Of a stretch of 64,000 nucleotides of DNA, positions 19,425-28,873 are shown piece after piece. How positions within the stretch are numbered: the first letter of the stretch is position 1; each line of letters begins with the position of its first letter. The stretch comes from CAVTWS01 sp963732655 (lineage in GTDB: Bacteria > Actinomycetota > Acidimicrobiia > Acidimicrobiales > SHLQ01), in NCBI GenBank assembly GCA_963732655.1, contig CAVTAI010000005.1:248001-312000 (forward strand). Reading direction: 5' to 3'. The position numbers and the translations under genes were made by a program. The notes below the pieces were generated by a model, which saw only the letters and a list, made by a program, of their open reading frames with translations, was not told the origin of the DNA and ran no database searches.

Positions 19425-20042
19425 TCAGGACGGCGGCGAGATGCGACCGTGCTGGCGAACCCAGGTGTGCATGGCGATGGCGGCCGCGGCGCCGGCGTTG
19501 ATCGATCTCGTCGAGCCGAACTGGGCGATCGAGCAGGTCATGACCGTGGCGCTGCGCACCTCGCCGGACAGTCCTGGCCCTTCCTGCCCGAAGATCAAGA
19601 CACACGGGTCCGGCAGTTCGGTGTGTTCGAGCGGTCGGGCGCCCGGGAGGTTGTCGATGCCGACGACCGGGAGGTGCTCGCCCTTCGCCCAGGCCACGAA
19701 CTCGTCGACGGTGGCGTGATGGTGCACGTGCATGTAGCGGTCGGTCACCATCGCTCCCCGCCGGTTCCATCGTCGTCGTCCCACGATGTGGACGGCCGTG
19801 GCATTGAAGGCGTTGGCGGTGCGGACCACGCTGCCGATGTTGAAGTCGTGTTCCCAGTTCTCGATGGCGACGTGGAAGGGGTGGCGGCGAGTGTCGAGGT
19901 CGGTGACGATGGCGTCGACCGTCCAGTACCGGTAGCGATCGACGACGTTTCGGGTGTCACCTGTGGCCAGGAGCTCGGGATCGAGCCGGGGATCATCGGG
20001 CCACGGGTCCGGATGGGGCCCGACGCCTACGGGCGTGGTCAT
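19425..20042 (-). CDS. TrmH/SpoU-family RNA 2'-O-methyltransferase
   Basis: A 205-residue SPOUT methyltransferase. The three family motifs are present in order: motif 1 FNIGSVVRTANAF (about residues 68-80), motif 2 VLIFGQEGPGLS (about 147-158) and motif 3 IAQFGSTRSINAGAAAAIAM (about 172-191), which build the trefoil-knot SAM site. Arg in motif 1 and Asn in motif 3 are the usual catalytic and binding residues. It probably methylates a tRNA or rRNA ribose; the target base cannot be read from the sequence. It is divergent from imuA'. Confidence 0.88.
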   Translation of the reverse strand: MTTPVGVGPHPDPWPDDPRLDPELLATGDTRNVVDRYRYWTVDAIVTDLDTRRHPFHVAIENWEHDFNIGSVVRTANAFNATAVHIVGRRRWNRRGAMVTDRYMHVHHHATVDEFVAWAKGEHLPVVGIDNLPGARPLEHTELPDPCVLIFGQEGPGLSGEVRSATVMTCSIAQFGSTRSINAGAAAAIAMHTWVRQHGRISPPS

Positions 20043-20162
20043 CGGCGGCGAAGGTATCGCACGCTCGGTGGCGGCGCGGTACCGTTGGCTCGCCAGTCAC
20101 CGGAGTCGGCCCGCCCTGGTTTCGCTTTGCTCAGAATGGGAGCAGGAGCGGCTTGCGGAATG

Positions 20163-20176
20163 CGAACAAACGTTCG
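20163..20176. promoter_or_regulatory. LexA (SOS) box upstream of imuA'-imuB
   Basis: The palindrome CGAAC-aaac-GTTCG matches the actinobacterial/Gram-positive SOS box CGAAC-N4-GTTCG exactly. It ends 11 bases before the imuA' ATG, so bound LexA would cover the promoter or start. This is direct evidence that the mutagenesis pair is under DNA-damage control. Confidence 0.9.
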
Positions 20177-20187
20177 ATACTGGGCTC

Positions 20188-21063
20188 ATGCATGCGGTGC
20201 GGCCTTCATCTTCGCCTGCCCGGGGTGATGGCGCCCGTTTGCGGGCGGAGGGTGATGGCGCCCGTTTGCGGGCGGAGGGTGATGGCGCCCGTTTGCGGGC
20301 GGTGGCCGATCGGGCGGCGCCGATCACCCTGGCCGGCGATCAGATCCTCCCCGTGCTCGAACCTCTGGCTGGGTTGTTCGCGGCCGGCGGTCTCCGACGA
20401 GGCTCCACCATCCGTGTCGCCGATGGGCGGGGATGCGGTTCGCGCTCGCTCGGCCTGGCTCTGGCCGCGGCGCCGTCGTCGTCGGGGTCCTGGGTCGCGA
20501 TCGTCGGTGTGGCCCACCTGAATCTCGCCGCCGCGGCCGAGATCGGGGTGGCGCTCGATCGGGTGGTCGTGGTCGACCCCACGCCGGGTCAGTGGGCCTC
20601 GGCGGTGGCGGCTCTGGTCGGGGCGGTCGATGTCGTGCTCACCGGCCCCGCGCCCCGAGCCCGAGCCGCTGATCATCGCCGGCTCCAGGCCCGCGCCCGT
20701 GAGCGGGGATCGGTGCTGGTCCAGGTGGGATCCGACGGCCCGACGGAGGGGGTCGACCTCACCCTCACGGTGGCGTCGTCGGCGTGGGAGGGGCTCGGGC
20801 GTGGCCATGGTGTACTCCGGTCCCGGTTGGTCACGATCGAGGCTGGTGGCCGCCGGGAGGCCTCCCGGCCCCGCCGGGTCGACGTGCTGCTTCCCGGGCC
20901 GTCAGGCGCGGTCGAGGTCGCGGGCGCGGCCGCCGAGCTGGGCGACCCGGTCGGGCCGAGTGACAACACGTCGACCCACGGCGGGTGGGCCGGTGCCGAT
21001 GTCGATGAGTTGATCGCCGCCGTCCCCGACGACGAGCGGGGGTGGATCGAGTGCGCCGGCTGA
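20188..21063 (+). CDS. imuA': ImuA' (RecA-like accessory factor of translesion mutagenesis)
   Basis: A 291-residue protein placed directly before imuB and behind a LexA box. The middle (residues about 60-250) follows the degenerate RecA-like fold of ImuA' proteins, with LAAAAEIGVALDRVVVVDPTPGQWASAV and the C-terminal half RRVDVLLPGP. ImuA' helps recruit ImuB and the DnaE2 polymerase to damaged templates. Residues 13-39 are three copies of a nine-residue repeat (GDGARLRAE) from a 27-bp tandem duplication. ATG 20188 follows the LexA box. Its stop overlaps the imuB start. Confidence 0.82.
   Translation: MHAVRPSSSPARGDGARLRAEGDGARLRAEGDGARLRAVADRAAPITLAGDQILPVLEPLAGLFAAGGLRRGSTIRVADGRGCGSRSLGLALAAAPSSSGSWVAIVGVAHLNLAAAAEIGVALDRVVVVDPTPGQWASAVAALVGAVDVVLTGPAPRARAADHRRLQARARERGSVLVQVGSDGPTEGVDLTLTVASSAWEGLGRGHGVLRSRLVTIEAGGRREASRPRRVDVLLPGPSGAVEVAGAAAELGDPVGPSDNTSTHGGWAGADVDELIAAVPDDERGWIECAG
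20224..20304 (+). repeat. 27-bp tandem repeat, three copies, inside imuA'
   Basis: Three back-to-back copies at 20224-20250, 20251-20277 and 20278-20304, the first two identical and the third differing only at its end. The unit keeps the reading frame and encodes GDGARLRAE. Each unit also contains the small hairpin gcccg-tttg-cgggc. It lies in the N-terminal lead of ImuA', before the conserved core. Confidence 0.95.
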
Positions 21064-22712
21064 ACTCGGGTCCGACATCGGCCTCGACATCGAGGCCGGG
21101 TCCGTCGGCTGATCTCCCGGCCCGCACGTTGGTCATCTGGTGCCCCGATTGGCCCATGGCGGCCCTCGGCGTGCTCCCCACCGAAGCGGCGGCCGTCTTC
21201 CACGCCAACCGGGTGGTGGCCTGCACCTGGGCGGCCCGAGAGGCGGGGGTGGGGCGGGGGATGAGGCGGCGTGAGGCCCAGGGCCGGTGCCCCGACCTCG
21301 GAGTCCACGAGCGTGATCAGGCTCGGGAGGCCCGCTCCTTCGAGGGTGTGGTCAGGGTGCTCGACGACATCGCTCCCCGGATCGAGCTCACCCGTCCCGG
21401 GGCCTGCGCGTTGGACACCCGGGGACCGTCGCGGTACTTCGGCGGCGACACCGCCCTCGCCCATCGCGTCGCCCGCATGGTGACCGAGGCGTTGGCCGGC
21501 TTGACCACCTGCCGGATCGGTATCGCCGACGGACACTTCGCCGCGAGCCTGGCCGCCCGGTCGGGGGCCCCGGTGGGACAGGCCGAGGGCGTGTGTGTGG
21601 TCGAGCCGGGCACCTCGCCCGTGTTCTTGGCCCGGCGGTCCGTCACCACGTTGGGTCGGCCCGACCTGGTCGACGTGTTGGTGCGTCTGGGCCTCACCAC
21701 GCTCGGGCATGTGGCCGCCCTGCCGGCCGCAGATCTGCTGGCCCGGTTCGGGGCGGAGGGGTTGATCGCCCACCGGTTGGCCTCCGGGCTCGACGAACGT
21801 CCGCTCGCCACCACGCCGCCGCCTCCGGAGCTCACGGTGGCTGCGGAGTTCGACCCGCCGGTGGAGCGGGTCGATCAGGCCGCGTTCGTGGCCCGCACCT
21901 TGGCCACTGAGCTGCACGATCGTCTGGCTGCTCGGGGAGAGGCGTGTGTCCGGGTGGCCATCGAGGCCGAGACCGAGCACGGCGAACACATGATTCGCCT
22001 GTGGCGGCACGAAGGTGCTCTGTCGGCGGCGGCCATCGCCGACCGCGTCCGCTGGCAGCTCGACGGCTGGCTCGACGGCCCGATCCGGGCTCGGCCCACG
22101 GGGGGTCTGGTGCGGTTGGCGCTGGTACCCGACGAGGTGGTGGCGGCATCGGGTCGCCAGCTGGGGTTCTGGGGTGGGGAGACCGCGGCCGATGAACGGG
22201 CGCAGCGGGCGGTGGTGCGGTTGGAAGCGCTGCTCGGACCTGAAGCCGTGCGGGTCCCGGTCGAGGCCGGCGGGCGCCGGGCCGACGACGGGATCCGCCT
22301 CGTCCCATCGAACGGGGTCGATCTCGTGGCCCGGGTGTCCAACCGAGCCGGGGTTCGCGATGGCGAGCCGGTATCGGGTGATGGTCCCCGCCCGTGGCCC
22401 GGATCGCTTCCCGCCCCGTCCCCGGCCAGCCACGGCCCGGCGCTCGCGGTGGAGCTGGTCGACCAGGCTGCCGCCCCGATTCGGGTCGATGGACGAGGTC
22501 AGGTCTCGGGGGAGCCGGCGCGCTGCCGGATCGACGGAGGTTCCTGGGTCGAGGTGGTGTCATGGGCCGGGCCCTGGGTGATCGACGAGCGTTGGTGGGA
22601 TCCGGAACGTCACCGACGGTGGGCTCGGTTCCAGCTCGTCACCGCCGATGGGGTGGCCCGAGCGGTCGCCTTGTCGGGCGGCGATGCCCGAGTCGAGGCC
22701 ACCTACGACTGA
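21051..22712 (+). CDS. imuB: ImuB, Y-family polymerase-like mutagenesis protein
   Basis: A 553-residue relative of Y-family DNA polymerases. After a short lead come LVIWCPDWPMAAL, the palm and finger region with IAPRIELTRPGACALDTRGPSRYFGG, and helix-hairpin-helix-like GLTTLGHVAALPAADLLARFG. Catalytic acidic residues of true polymerases are not evident, which fits ImuB as a non-catalytic hub that binds the beta clamp, ImuA' and DnaE2. GTG 21051 is favoured over GTG 21042 for spacing to GGGGGTGG. It overlaps imuA' by 13 bases. No dnaE2 follows; the next gene is a convergent SDR. Confidence 0.88.
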   Translation: MRRLNSGPTSASTSRPGPSADLPARTLVIWCPDWPMAALGVLPTEAAAVFHANRVVACTWAAREAGVGRGMRRREAQGRCPDLGVHERDQAREARSFEGVVRVLDDIAPRIELTRPGACALDTRGPSRYFGGDTALAHRVARMVTEALAGLTTCRIGIADGHFAASLAARSGAPVGQAEGVCVVEPGTSPVFLARRSVTTLGRPDLVDVLVRLGLTTLGHVAALPAADLLARFGAEGLIAHRLASGLDERPLATTPPPPELTVAAEFDPPVERVDQAAFVARTLATELHDRLAARGEACVRVAIEAETEHGEHMIRLWRHEGALSAAAIADRVRWQLDGWLDGPIRARPTGGLVRLALVPDEVVAASGRQLGFWGGETAADERAQRAVVRLEALLGPEAVRVPVEAGGRRADDGIRLVPSNGVDLVARVSNRAGVRDGEPVSGDGPRPWPGSLPAPSPASHGPALAVELVDQAAAPIRVDGRGQVSGEPARCRIDGGSWVEVVSWAGPWVIDERWWDPERHRRWARFQLVTADGVARAVALSGGDARVEATYD

Positions 22713-22721
22713 ACCAAACCG

Positions 22722-23507
22722 TCAGCCGACCCGGCCCATCATGCTGAAGGTCTGGCCGGTCGGGCCGTGGTTCGGCAGGCTGGCGAGGAACAGCGCCATC
22801 GGGGCGACATCTGCGGGCTCCTTCACCCATTCGCCGGCGAACGCGCCGCCCGCTCGTTGGACGGGATCACGGGGAATGAAGCTGGCCAGCTCGGTCATGA
22901 CCGGGCCGGGGATGAGCTCGTTGACGGCGATGTGGTCGGCCCGCAGCTCGGTGGCCAAGCTACGCACCAACATCGACGCCCCTGCCTTCGACGCCGAATA
23001 GGCCGACGCCCGAGGCATGGGTTGGCGTCCGGCGCCCGAACCCACGACGACGATCTTGCCCCCGCCGCGTGCTCGCAGGTGCGGGATGGCCGAACGGGCC
23101 AGGCGGGCGACACCGAGCAGGTTGACGTCGATCACCCGGGCCCAGTCGGCCGGGTCGGAATCGGCCAGCGGGGCGAAGGTGTCGAGGGTGCCGGCGTTGG
23201 CGATGGCGATGTCGAGACCGCCGAAACGATCGACCGCGAGACCGACGAGGCCCGCGACGTCTCCGTCGCTGCTCACGTCGCACGGCGTCCAGGCCGCCCG
23301 TCCCCCCGCCTCTGTGATGGCGTGGGCGACCGCATCCAACTCGCTCGTGCGACGGGCGCCGAGCACGACCGAGGCGCCGGCGGCCGCGTACGCCTCGGCG
23401 ATGGCGCGGCCGATGCCCCGGCCGGCCCCGGTGATCACCGCGACCTGGCCCTCCAACGGGCCGCCGACCGGTTGATCGGCGGCGTGGATGTCACTGCTCG
23501 TGTTCAC
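22722..23507 (-). CDS. SDR-family oxidoreductase
   Basis: A 261-residue classical SDR with TGAGRGIG near residue 25, NAG (IANAGTLD), Ser in VVVGSGAG and catalytic YSASK. Arg in GARR after beta-2 suggests NADP. GTG 23507 is chosen because GGAGGG lies seven bases upstream. The first 15 residues are a polar lead outside the fold. It stands alone on its strand between imuB (convergent, nine bases apart) and the divergent MFS exporter. The substrate is unknown. Confidence 0.83.
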   Translation of the reverse strand: MNTSSDIHAADQPVGGPLEGQVAVITGAGRGIGRAIAEAYAAAGASVVLGARRTSELDAVAHAITEAGGRAAWTPCDVSSDGDVAGLVGLAVDRFGGLDIAIANAGTLDTFAPLADSDPADWARVIDVNLLGVARLARSAIPHLRARGGGKIVVVGSGAGRQPMPRASAYSASKAGASMLVRSLATELRADHIAVNELIPGPVMTELASFIPRDPVQRAGGAFAGEWVKEPADVAPMALFLASLPNHGPTGQTFSMMGRVG

Positions 23508-23604
23508 GCGTTCCCTCCGAAAGCGACCTGAACGGTCGACCGCCAGCATGGCGCACCAAACTCGTGGTGGCCCGGTACCCGTCGGCAGGTATGGTCGGGG
23601 ACGA

Positions 23605-24934
23605 GTGGCCCAGATCGATGATCCATCAACTGACTCCGTCGCGATCGTCTCTGACCTCTCGCATCTCCCCCCGGCATCGGCTGCCGGCGAGGCCGCCGGA
23701 ACGACGCTGACCGCTCCGCTCGAAGAAGGTGGTCGGGGGCGCGAGTTCGCCGCCATCGTCACCCTGCTCATGGGCTTCTCGGCACTGTCGATCGATGTCT
23801 TGTTGCCCGCGTTCGACGAGATGCGCGTCGAGTACGGCCTCGAGCCGGACTCGTCACGGGTCGCCTGGGTGGTCACCGCCTTCTTCCTCGGCGTCGGCGC
23901 CGGCCAGCTGATCTACGGACCGTTGTCGGACCGGTTCGGTCGAAAGCGCCCGCTCCGGGTCGGGTTGGTGATCTGCGCCGTGGCGGCCTTCGCCTCGGCC
24001 GCGGCGCCCAATCTGGGCGTGCTGATCGTGTGCCGGGTCATCTGGGGCCTCGGCGCGGCCGCTCCTCGGTCGATCGCGGGTCGCGATCGTCCGCGACGTC
24101 TACACCGGCGAGCGCATGGCGCAGGTGATGTCGCTGATCATGGCGACCTTCATCCTGGTGCCGATCTTCGCTCCGGGCCTCGGCGCCCTTGCCATGACGG
24201 TGGCGCCGTGGCAGATCGTGTTCTGGCTGCCGGCCGTCGTTTCCGTGGGATTGCTCATCTGGTTGGAACGCCTGCCGGAGACCCTCGATCCGGCCCGCCG
24301 CCGCCCGGTGGGGCTCGGCGCCATCCGTGACGCGTTCGTCATCGTGGCTCGAACCCGTCAGACGGTTGCGTTCGGGCTGGCCATGATGTGCTTCTTCTCG
24401 TTGATGTCGTCCTACCTGGCGGGCTCGGAGATCATCCTCGACGACGTCTACGGCCGCGGCGACCAGTTCCCCATCTTCTTCGGTGCCCTGGCATGTGTGA
24501 TGGGACTCGCGTCGTTGCTGAACGCTCGTGTCGTGCGGACGTTCGGCGTCGTGCGCATGGTCCGTCGGGCGTCGCTCGTCTTCGCCTCGTTGGGTGTGGT
24601 CGTGGCCGTCACCACCTTCGCCTACGACGGCCGACCCCCGCTCTGGCTCTTCTGCGCGCTGATCGCCGGCCTCCTGCCGTGCATCGCGCTGCTCGGTCCC
24701 AACAGCAACACGCTGGCCATGTCCAAGGTGCCCCACGTCGCCGGAACGGCGGCTGCGGTGGTCGGCACCGTGTCGACGATCGGCGGGGCGCTGTTCGGTG
24801 CGGTGATCGATGCCCAGTTCGACGGCACGGTCCGACCGTTCGCCGTCGGCGCGCTCGTGTTCTCCGCGCTCTCGGTGGTGTGCGTCCACGTCATCGGCCG
24901 CGGGGCCGACGTCATCTCGGAAGTCGGCGCCTGA
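23605..24934 (+). CDS. Bcr/CflA-type MFS drug exporter, frameshifted
   Basis: A 12-segment major facilitator of about 442 residues. The first half has LLMGFSALSIDVLLPAFDEM and the loop 2-3 motif GPLSDRFGRKRPL typical of the Bcr/CflA drug:H+ antiporter branch. At 24078-24080 (ggg) the frame shifts: the first frame degenerates after GLGAAAPRSIA, while the next frame resumes with VAIVRDVYTGERMAQVMSL, the expected family continuation. Removing one g joins them. A downstream ATG (24116) is only an internal Met. The GTG at 23605 is the likely start. Its end overlaps the convergent exporter gene by 23 bases. Confidence 0.8.
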
Positions 24935-26165
24935 CGGCCGGTGCCGATCGTCGCTTGATCGGGTCCGTCAGCACCAGTCGCGCCCCGAACGTCAACAGCC
25001 CGGCTCCGCACAGACCGACCGTCCATGGCACACCGATCACCGCCGCGAGCGCGCCACCGGTCAGCGCCCCGACCGGGATCGTGCCGACGCTCAACGTGCC
25101 GGCCAGGCCAATGACGCGACCGCGGAACTCGTCGGCGCTCTCGTCGATGATCATGGTTGCCGCCAGCGTGAACTGGACGAAGAATCCGAAGCCGTAGAGG
25201 GCCAGTGCGAGCAGGCTCAGCGGCAGCGACCGCGAGACGGCGACGATCGACACCGCCACCCCGATGGCCAGCACGGAGGCGGCGATGGCCGACGTCCTCG
25301 ATTCGTGGCTCATGAATCGGGGGGCGACCAACGATGCGATGACGGCGCCGATCCCCGGCGTGGTGGACAGCTGGGCGTAGGTGCCGACATCACCGTCGAG
25401 CAGGTCCCGGGCGATGACGGGCATCAGCGGCGCGTGCATCGTCAAGGTGCCGGTGACGAGGGTCACGAGCAGCAACTGCATGATGATCCGGTTGCTGCGG
25501 GCGTAGGCGAACCCCGCCCGCAGTCGCGTGCCGAACGGCTCGGGACCCGACGACTGGACCTCGGTTGGGGTCCGGATCATCAGGCACGCGGTGACCACCG
25601 CAGCGAAGCTCGCGGCGTTCAAGTAGAAGCTCCAGTCGGTGCCCCACGTCCTGATCACGAAGCCGCCCACGCCGGGGCCGAGGATGCGCATGAGGTTGCT
25701 CGAGCCGGTGTTGGCGGCGACCGCTGAAGGGATCTGGACCGGCGTCACCAGGTTGGGCACGAGCGCCGACGATGCCGGTTGGCTGAGGGCGAGGGCGACC
25801 CCGCCCGCCGATACCAGGGCGATGAGGCGACCGATCGTGAGCTGGTCCGTGGAGATGAGCAGCCCGATGGCGAGTGGGGGCAATGCCATAGCAATGTTGC
25901 CGGCGATGACGAGGCGGCGGCGATCGAAACGGTCGGCCACGACCCCGGCGAACGGCGACAAGACGAGCGACGGGAAGAACTGGGACGCAAACGTGGCCGC
26001 GACGACGAACTCGGACTCGGTGAGGCCGCTCGCCGCCCACCCCACGCCGACGTATTGCGTCCAGGTGCCGAGTTGGGAAACGACGTTGCCGATGAGCAAC
26101 AGCCGGAAGTCGCGCACCCGCCACACCCCCCGAAACGACGGATCGGCGACTTCCGAGGCGGACAC
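24912..26165 (-). CDS. MFS transporter of the EntS (MFS_3) type
   Basis: A 417-residue major facilitator with about 12 membrane segments. The start FRLLLIGNVVSQLGTWTQYVG and the loop FAGVVADRFDRRRLVI are signatures of the enterobactin-exporter-like MFS_3 group, which exports siderophores or other small molecules. GTG 26165 is chosen from the first family residues; longer versions would extend through a repeat element. It is convergent and overlapping by 23 bases with the Bcr-type exporter. The substrate is unknown. Confidence 0.83.
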   Translation of the reverse strand: MSASEVADPSFRGVWRVRDFRLLLIGNVVSQLGTWTQYVGVGWAASGLTESEFVVAATFASQFFPSLVLSPFAGVVADRFDRRRLVIAGNIAMALPPLAIGLLISTDQLTIGRLIALVSAGGVALALSQPASSALVPNLVTPVQIPSAVAANTGSSNLMRILGPGVGGFVIRTWGTDWSFYLNAASFAAVVTACLMIRTPTEVQSSGPEPFGTRLRAGFAYARSNRIIMQLLLVTLVTGTLTMHAPLMPVIARDLLDGDVGTYAQLSTTPGIGAVIASLVAPRFMSHESRTSAIAASVLAIGVAVSIVAVSRSLPLSLLALALYGFGFFVQFTLAATMIIDESADEFRGRVIGLAGTLSVGTIPVGALTGGALAAVIGVPWTVGLCGAGLLTFGARLVLTDPIKRRSAPAVRRRLPR

Positions 26166-26199
26166 CCGCCGAGTCTCGCACCCACCCCTCCTGTCGCCG

Positions 26200-26253
26200 A
26201 ACTGGGAGACCAGGTGGTCGCGTGGGCGACGTCTGTGTCCCCCAGTACAACCA
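26200..26253. repeat. Intergenic palindromic repeat element, copy 1
   Basis: An approximately 54-bp element with outer arms gaactgggagacc and gtgtcccccagtac (imperfect inverted repeat) and an inner perfect stem gtcgc-gtgg-gcgac. The same layout and nearly the same inner part recur at 48296-48347. It lies in the 5' region of the MFS_3 gene, between two divergent genes. REP-like or a structured non-coding element are both possible. Confidence 0.65.
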
Positions 26254-26360
26254 TCACCCCCTCGTTTGACGCCACGACGCCGCGAAAGGTTGTCACGCGC
26301 CTCCGCGGCGTGGGGGGCGGACGTGTAGGTTCCGCTCGAGACGACTGGACAGGGGATGAC

Positions 26361-26867
26361 GTGGCCGACGAACGAGAAGAGCTGACCTGGGAGCGCTACG
26401 GGCCGGCGGCCCGCCAGCTCGCGGTCCAGGTCGCGGACAGCGGCTACCGGCCCGATCTCATCCTGGCCATCGCCCGTGGTGGCCTGTTCGTGGCCGGGTC
26501 GCTGGGCTACGCCCTGGCCGTCAAGAACCTGTACGTCATGAACGTCGAGTACTACACCGGGGTCGACGAGCGCCTGGATGTGCCGATCGTCCTTCCGCCG
26601 TACGTCGATCTGGTCGACCTCGACGGCTCGAACATCCTCATCGCGGACGACGTGGCTGACACCGGCCACACCATCGAGATGGTGCGGGACTTCTGTCAGG
26701 GCAAGGTGGCTGACGTACGTACCGCCGTCCTGTACCAGAAGCCGCAGTCGGTGGTCGACTGCGAGTACGTGTGGAAGCACACCGACCGCTGGATCAACTT
26801 CCCGTGGTCCACGGAACCGCCGGTCGTCGGGGCCGGTGTCGGCACCACGGCGGCGCTCGACGCCTGA
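26361..26867 (+). CDS. Phosphoribosyltransferase family protein
   Basis: A 168-residue type I PRTase. The PRPP-binding motif is NILIADDVADTGHT with two acidic residues and the Thr-Gly loop, preceded by the conserved ILAIARGGLFVAG. It resembles the hypoxanthine/xanthine-guanine PRTases of actinobacteria, and the closing WINFPWS supports this group. GTG 26361 follows AGGGGA by seven bases. Purine salvage is likely, but the base preference cannot be read from the sequence. Confidence 0.85.
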   Translation: MADEREELTWERYGPAARQLAVQVADSGYRPDLILAIARGGLFVAGSLGYALAVKNLYVMNVEYYTGVDERLDVPIVLPPYVDLVDLDGSNILIADDVADTGHTIEMVRDFCQGKVADVRTAVLYQKPQSVVDCEYVWKHTDRWINFPWSTEPPVVGAGVGTTAALDA

Positions 26868-26939
26868 TCGCGCGCCGGCCGTCGATCGAAACATGGCGAG
26901 AAGTCACCGCTGACCGCTGAAATATCGCCGCAGATCGCC

Positions 26940-26971
<32 letters not shown>

Positions 26972-26980
26972 CGGTGGCGC

Positions 26981-28417
26981 TCAGGTGAGGGCGGCGGGCG
27001 GGGGGACATACCCCCGGGTCAGCTCGCCCAGCAGTCCGGCGACGGCGATGGTGCGGCGATCGTGCAGGTACGGTCCGACGACTTGGATGCCGACTGGAAT
27101 CCCGGCTGGAGTGGCGCCAACCGGCACGACGGTCGAGGGTAGGTAGACGCCTCCGATCAGTACCGTCCACGCGATCATGTCCGTGTATGGCCGATCGACT
27201 CCGTCGATCGTCAATCGGCGGGTCGAGATGATGCCGTCCTGGGTGTGCGGAAACGCCACCGCGGGGGCGACGGGGCAGAGCAGCACATCCCAGTGCTCGA
27301 AGAAGGTCGCCCAGCGTTGGCGGTGCTCCGCCCGGAGCCGATCGGCGCTCAGCCAGTCACGGTGACGCATCGCCAAGCCTCGATCGCCGAGGTGGGGGAG
27401 TGCGGCGACGAACTCGTGGTCGGACAGAGAGGGCGAGATGGCGACGCTGACCAGGGCGCCGTTGGGCGGCGCTGCCTCGGCGAGGGTGAGGGCTGGCCGG
27501 GCGTCCCGGTCGATGGTGGCGCCGGCGGACTCGAACGCTGCCGCGGCCGCTTCGAGCGCGGCGAGCTCGTCCCGGCCGGTCGGGCACCACGGATCGTCGA
27601 GCCATGCGGCTACCCGAAGGCGGCGAGGGTCGATCCCATCCGCCGGTGGCAGATCGAGGCGCCACGCGGGCGCTCGGTCGGGTGCTGGCCCGGCCATCAC
27701 GGAGAGCAGCAGATCGAGGTCGGCGGCGGAGCGGGCAAGGGGGCCGAAGACGTTCACGTCAGCCTCGGTTCGCCCGCCGTCGACCGAGTCGAGGTAACCG
27801 TGGGTGGGCACGATGCCCCAGCTCGGCTTGTGGCCGAACACCCCGCAAAAGGCCGACGGGAGGCGGATGGAACCGCCGATGTCGGTGCCGGTCTCGAAGC
27901 TCGTGAAGCCCATGGCGACGGCCGCGGCGGCGCCGCCGGAGGACCCGCCCGGGGTGAGAGACGCGTCCCAGGGGTTCGTCGTCGTCCCGAACATCTCGTT
28001 GAACGTCTGGAGATCGCCGGACCAACGCGGCAGATTGGTCTTGCCGAACACCACCGCGCCGGCCGCGCGGAGCGAGGCGACGACGGGAGCGTCGGCGTCC
28101 GGTACGTGGTCCGCCAGTTCGATCGCCCCGCCGGTCGACCGGAGTCCTGCGGTCTCGATGGCGTCCTTGACCGTGATGGGCAAGCCGTGCAGCGGCGGGA
28201 GCGGCCGGCGGGCTACGACCGCGGTGTCTGCAGTTGCCGCCATGGCTCGGGCCCGATCGACATCGAGCGTGACGACGGCGTTCACCTCACCGTCGAGTCG
28301 GTCGATGCGCTCCAGCAGGCGTTCGAGCAGCTCACGGCTGGCGAGCTCACCTGACGCGATGGCCTCCGCCTGCTCGCGGGCAGACCACAACGCAGGGTCG
28401 GCGGACCGCGTGTTCAC
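26981..28417 (-). CDS. Amidase signature family hydrolase
   Basis: A 478-residue amidase. The Ser-cisSer-Lys triad is visible: Lys in LPITVKDAIETAG, the cis-Ser in TPGGSSGGAAAAVA and the nucleophile Ser in GTDIGGSIRLP. Length and order match the family (acylamidase/AmiC-like). Start is GTG 28417. Members cleave a broad range of amides, and GatA is unlikely because no GatB/GatC genes are near. The 113 bases downstream hold short repeats of cgggcgccgg only. Confidence 0.88.
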   Translation of the reverse strand: MNTRSADPALWSAREQAEAIASGELASRELLERLLERIDRLDGEVNAVVTLDVDRARAMAATADTAVVARRPLPPLHGLPITVKDAIETAGLRSTGGAIELADHVPDADAPVVASLRAAGAVVFGKTNLPRWSGDLQTFNEMFGTTTNPWDASLTPGGSSGGAAAAVAMGFTSFETGTDIGGSIRLPSAFCGVFGHKPSWGIVPTHGYLDSVDGGRTEADVNVFGPLARSAADLDLLLSVMAGPAPDRAPAWRLDLPPADGIDPRRLRVAAWLDDPWCPTGRDELAALEAAAAAFESAGATIDRDARPALTLAEAAPPNGALVSVAISPSLSDHEFVAALPHLGDRGLAMRHRDWLSADRLRAEHRQRWATFFEHWDVLLCPVAPAVAFPHTQDGIISTRRLTIDGVDRPYTDMIAWTVLIGGVYLPSTVVPVGATPAGIPVGIQVVGPYLHDRRTIAVAGLLGELTRGYVPPPAALT

Positions 28418-28453
28418 AAGCCGGGCTCGGTCATCGCTGAGCCGTCACGGGCA

Positions 28454-28714
28454 TCAGTGGTGCGCGAACTTGGCCTGATAGATCGCGTTGCCGGCGATGA
28501 AACCAAATCCGACCCCGGCGAACAGGCCGACGAAGACGCCGACACCGATGGAGAACCCCCAGCCCAGCTCGGACGAGCCAGCGATCCGGCAGAACACCAT
28601 GCTGAGGGCCGCGAAGATCACAAAGCAGATGCCAGCCCCAGCCATGGCGTAGTGGTAGCGAGCGGTGCTCTCGGATTCGTCGATCTCGATCTTGTCCACG
28701 TGGACATTGTGCAC
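28454..28714 (-). CDS. Small two-helix membrane protein
   Basis: An 86-residue protein with an acidic, charged N-terminus (DKIEIDESES), then two hydrophobic segments (about residues 24-43 and 52-73) rich in Gly and Phe. No family is recognised. GTG 28714 is the probable start; another GTG 15 bases later is possible and neither has a strong ribosome site. It lies 36 bases upstream of the amidase start on the same strand and may share its transcript. Confidence 0.55.
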   Translation of the reverse strand: MHNVHVDKIEIDESESTARYHYAMAGAGICFVIFAALSMVFCRIAGSSELGWGFSIGVGVFVGLFAGVGFGFIAGNAIYQAKFAHH

Positions 28715-28873
28715 GACGGGCGCCGGTTGCGAGTGATCCGGGGCAGTGGTCGGCCAGGTTCACCCGGTCGCAGACAGCGGACCACGACTGGTCGGTCAGC
28801 CTCTTCGAGCAGTGGTGCGCAAGGCCGAGCCGCCTGGGCGGCCCACGTCACGGGCTGCGATCGCTCGGCCCGC

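Noticed and set aside
24116..24934. An independent gene starting at ATG 24116.
   Set aside because: It encodes only the second part of an MFS protein whose first part lies directly upstream in another frame; a frameshift explains both.
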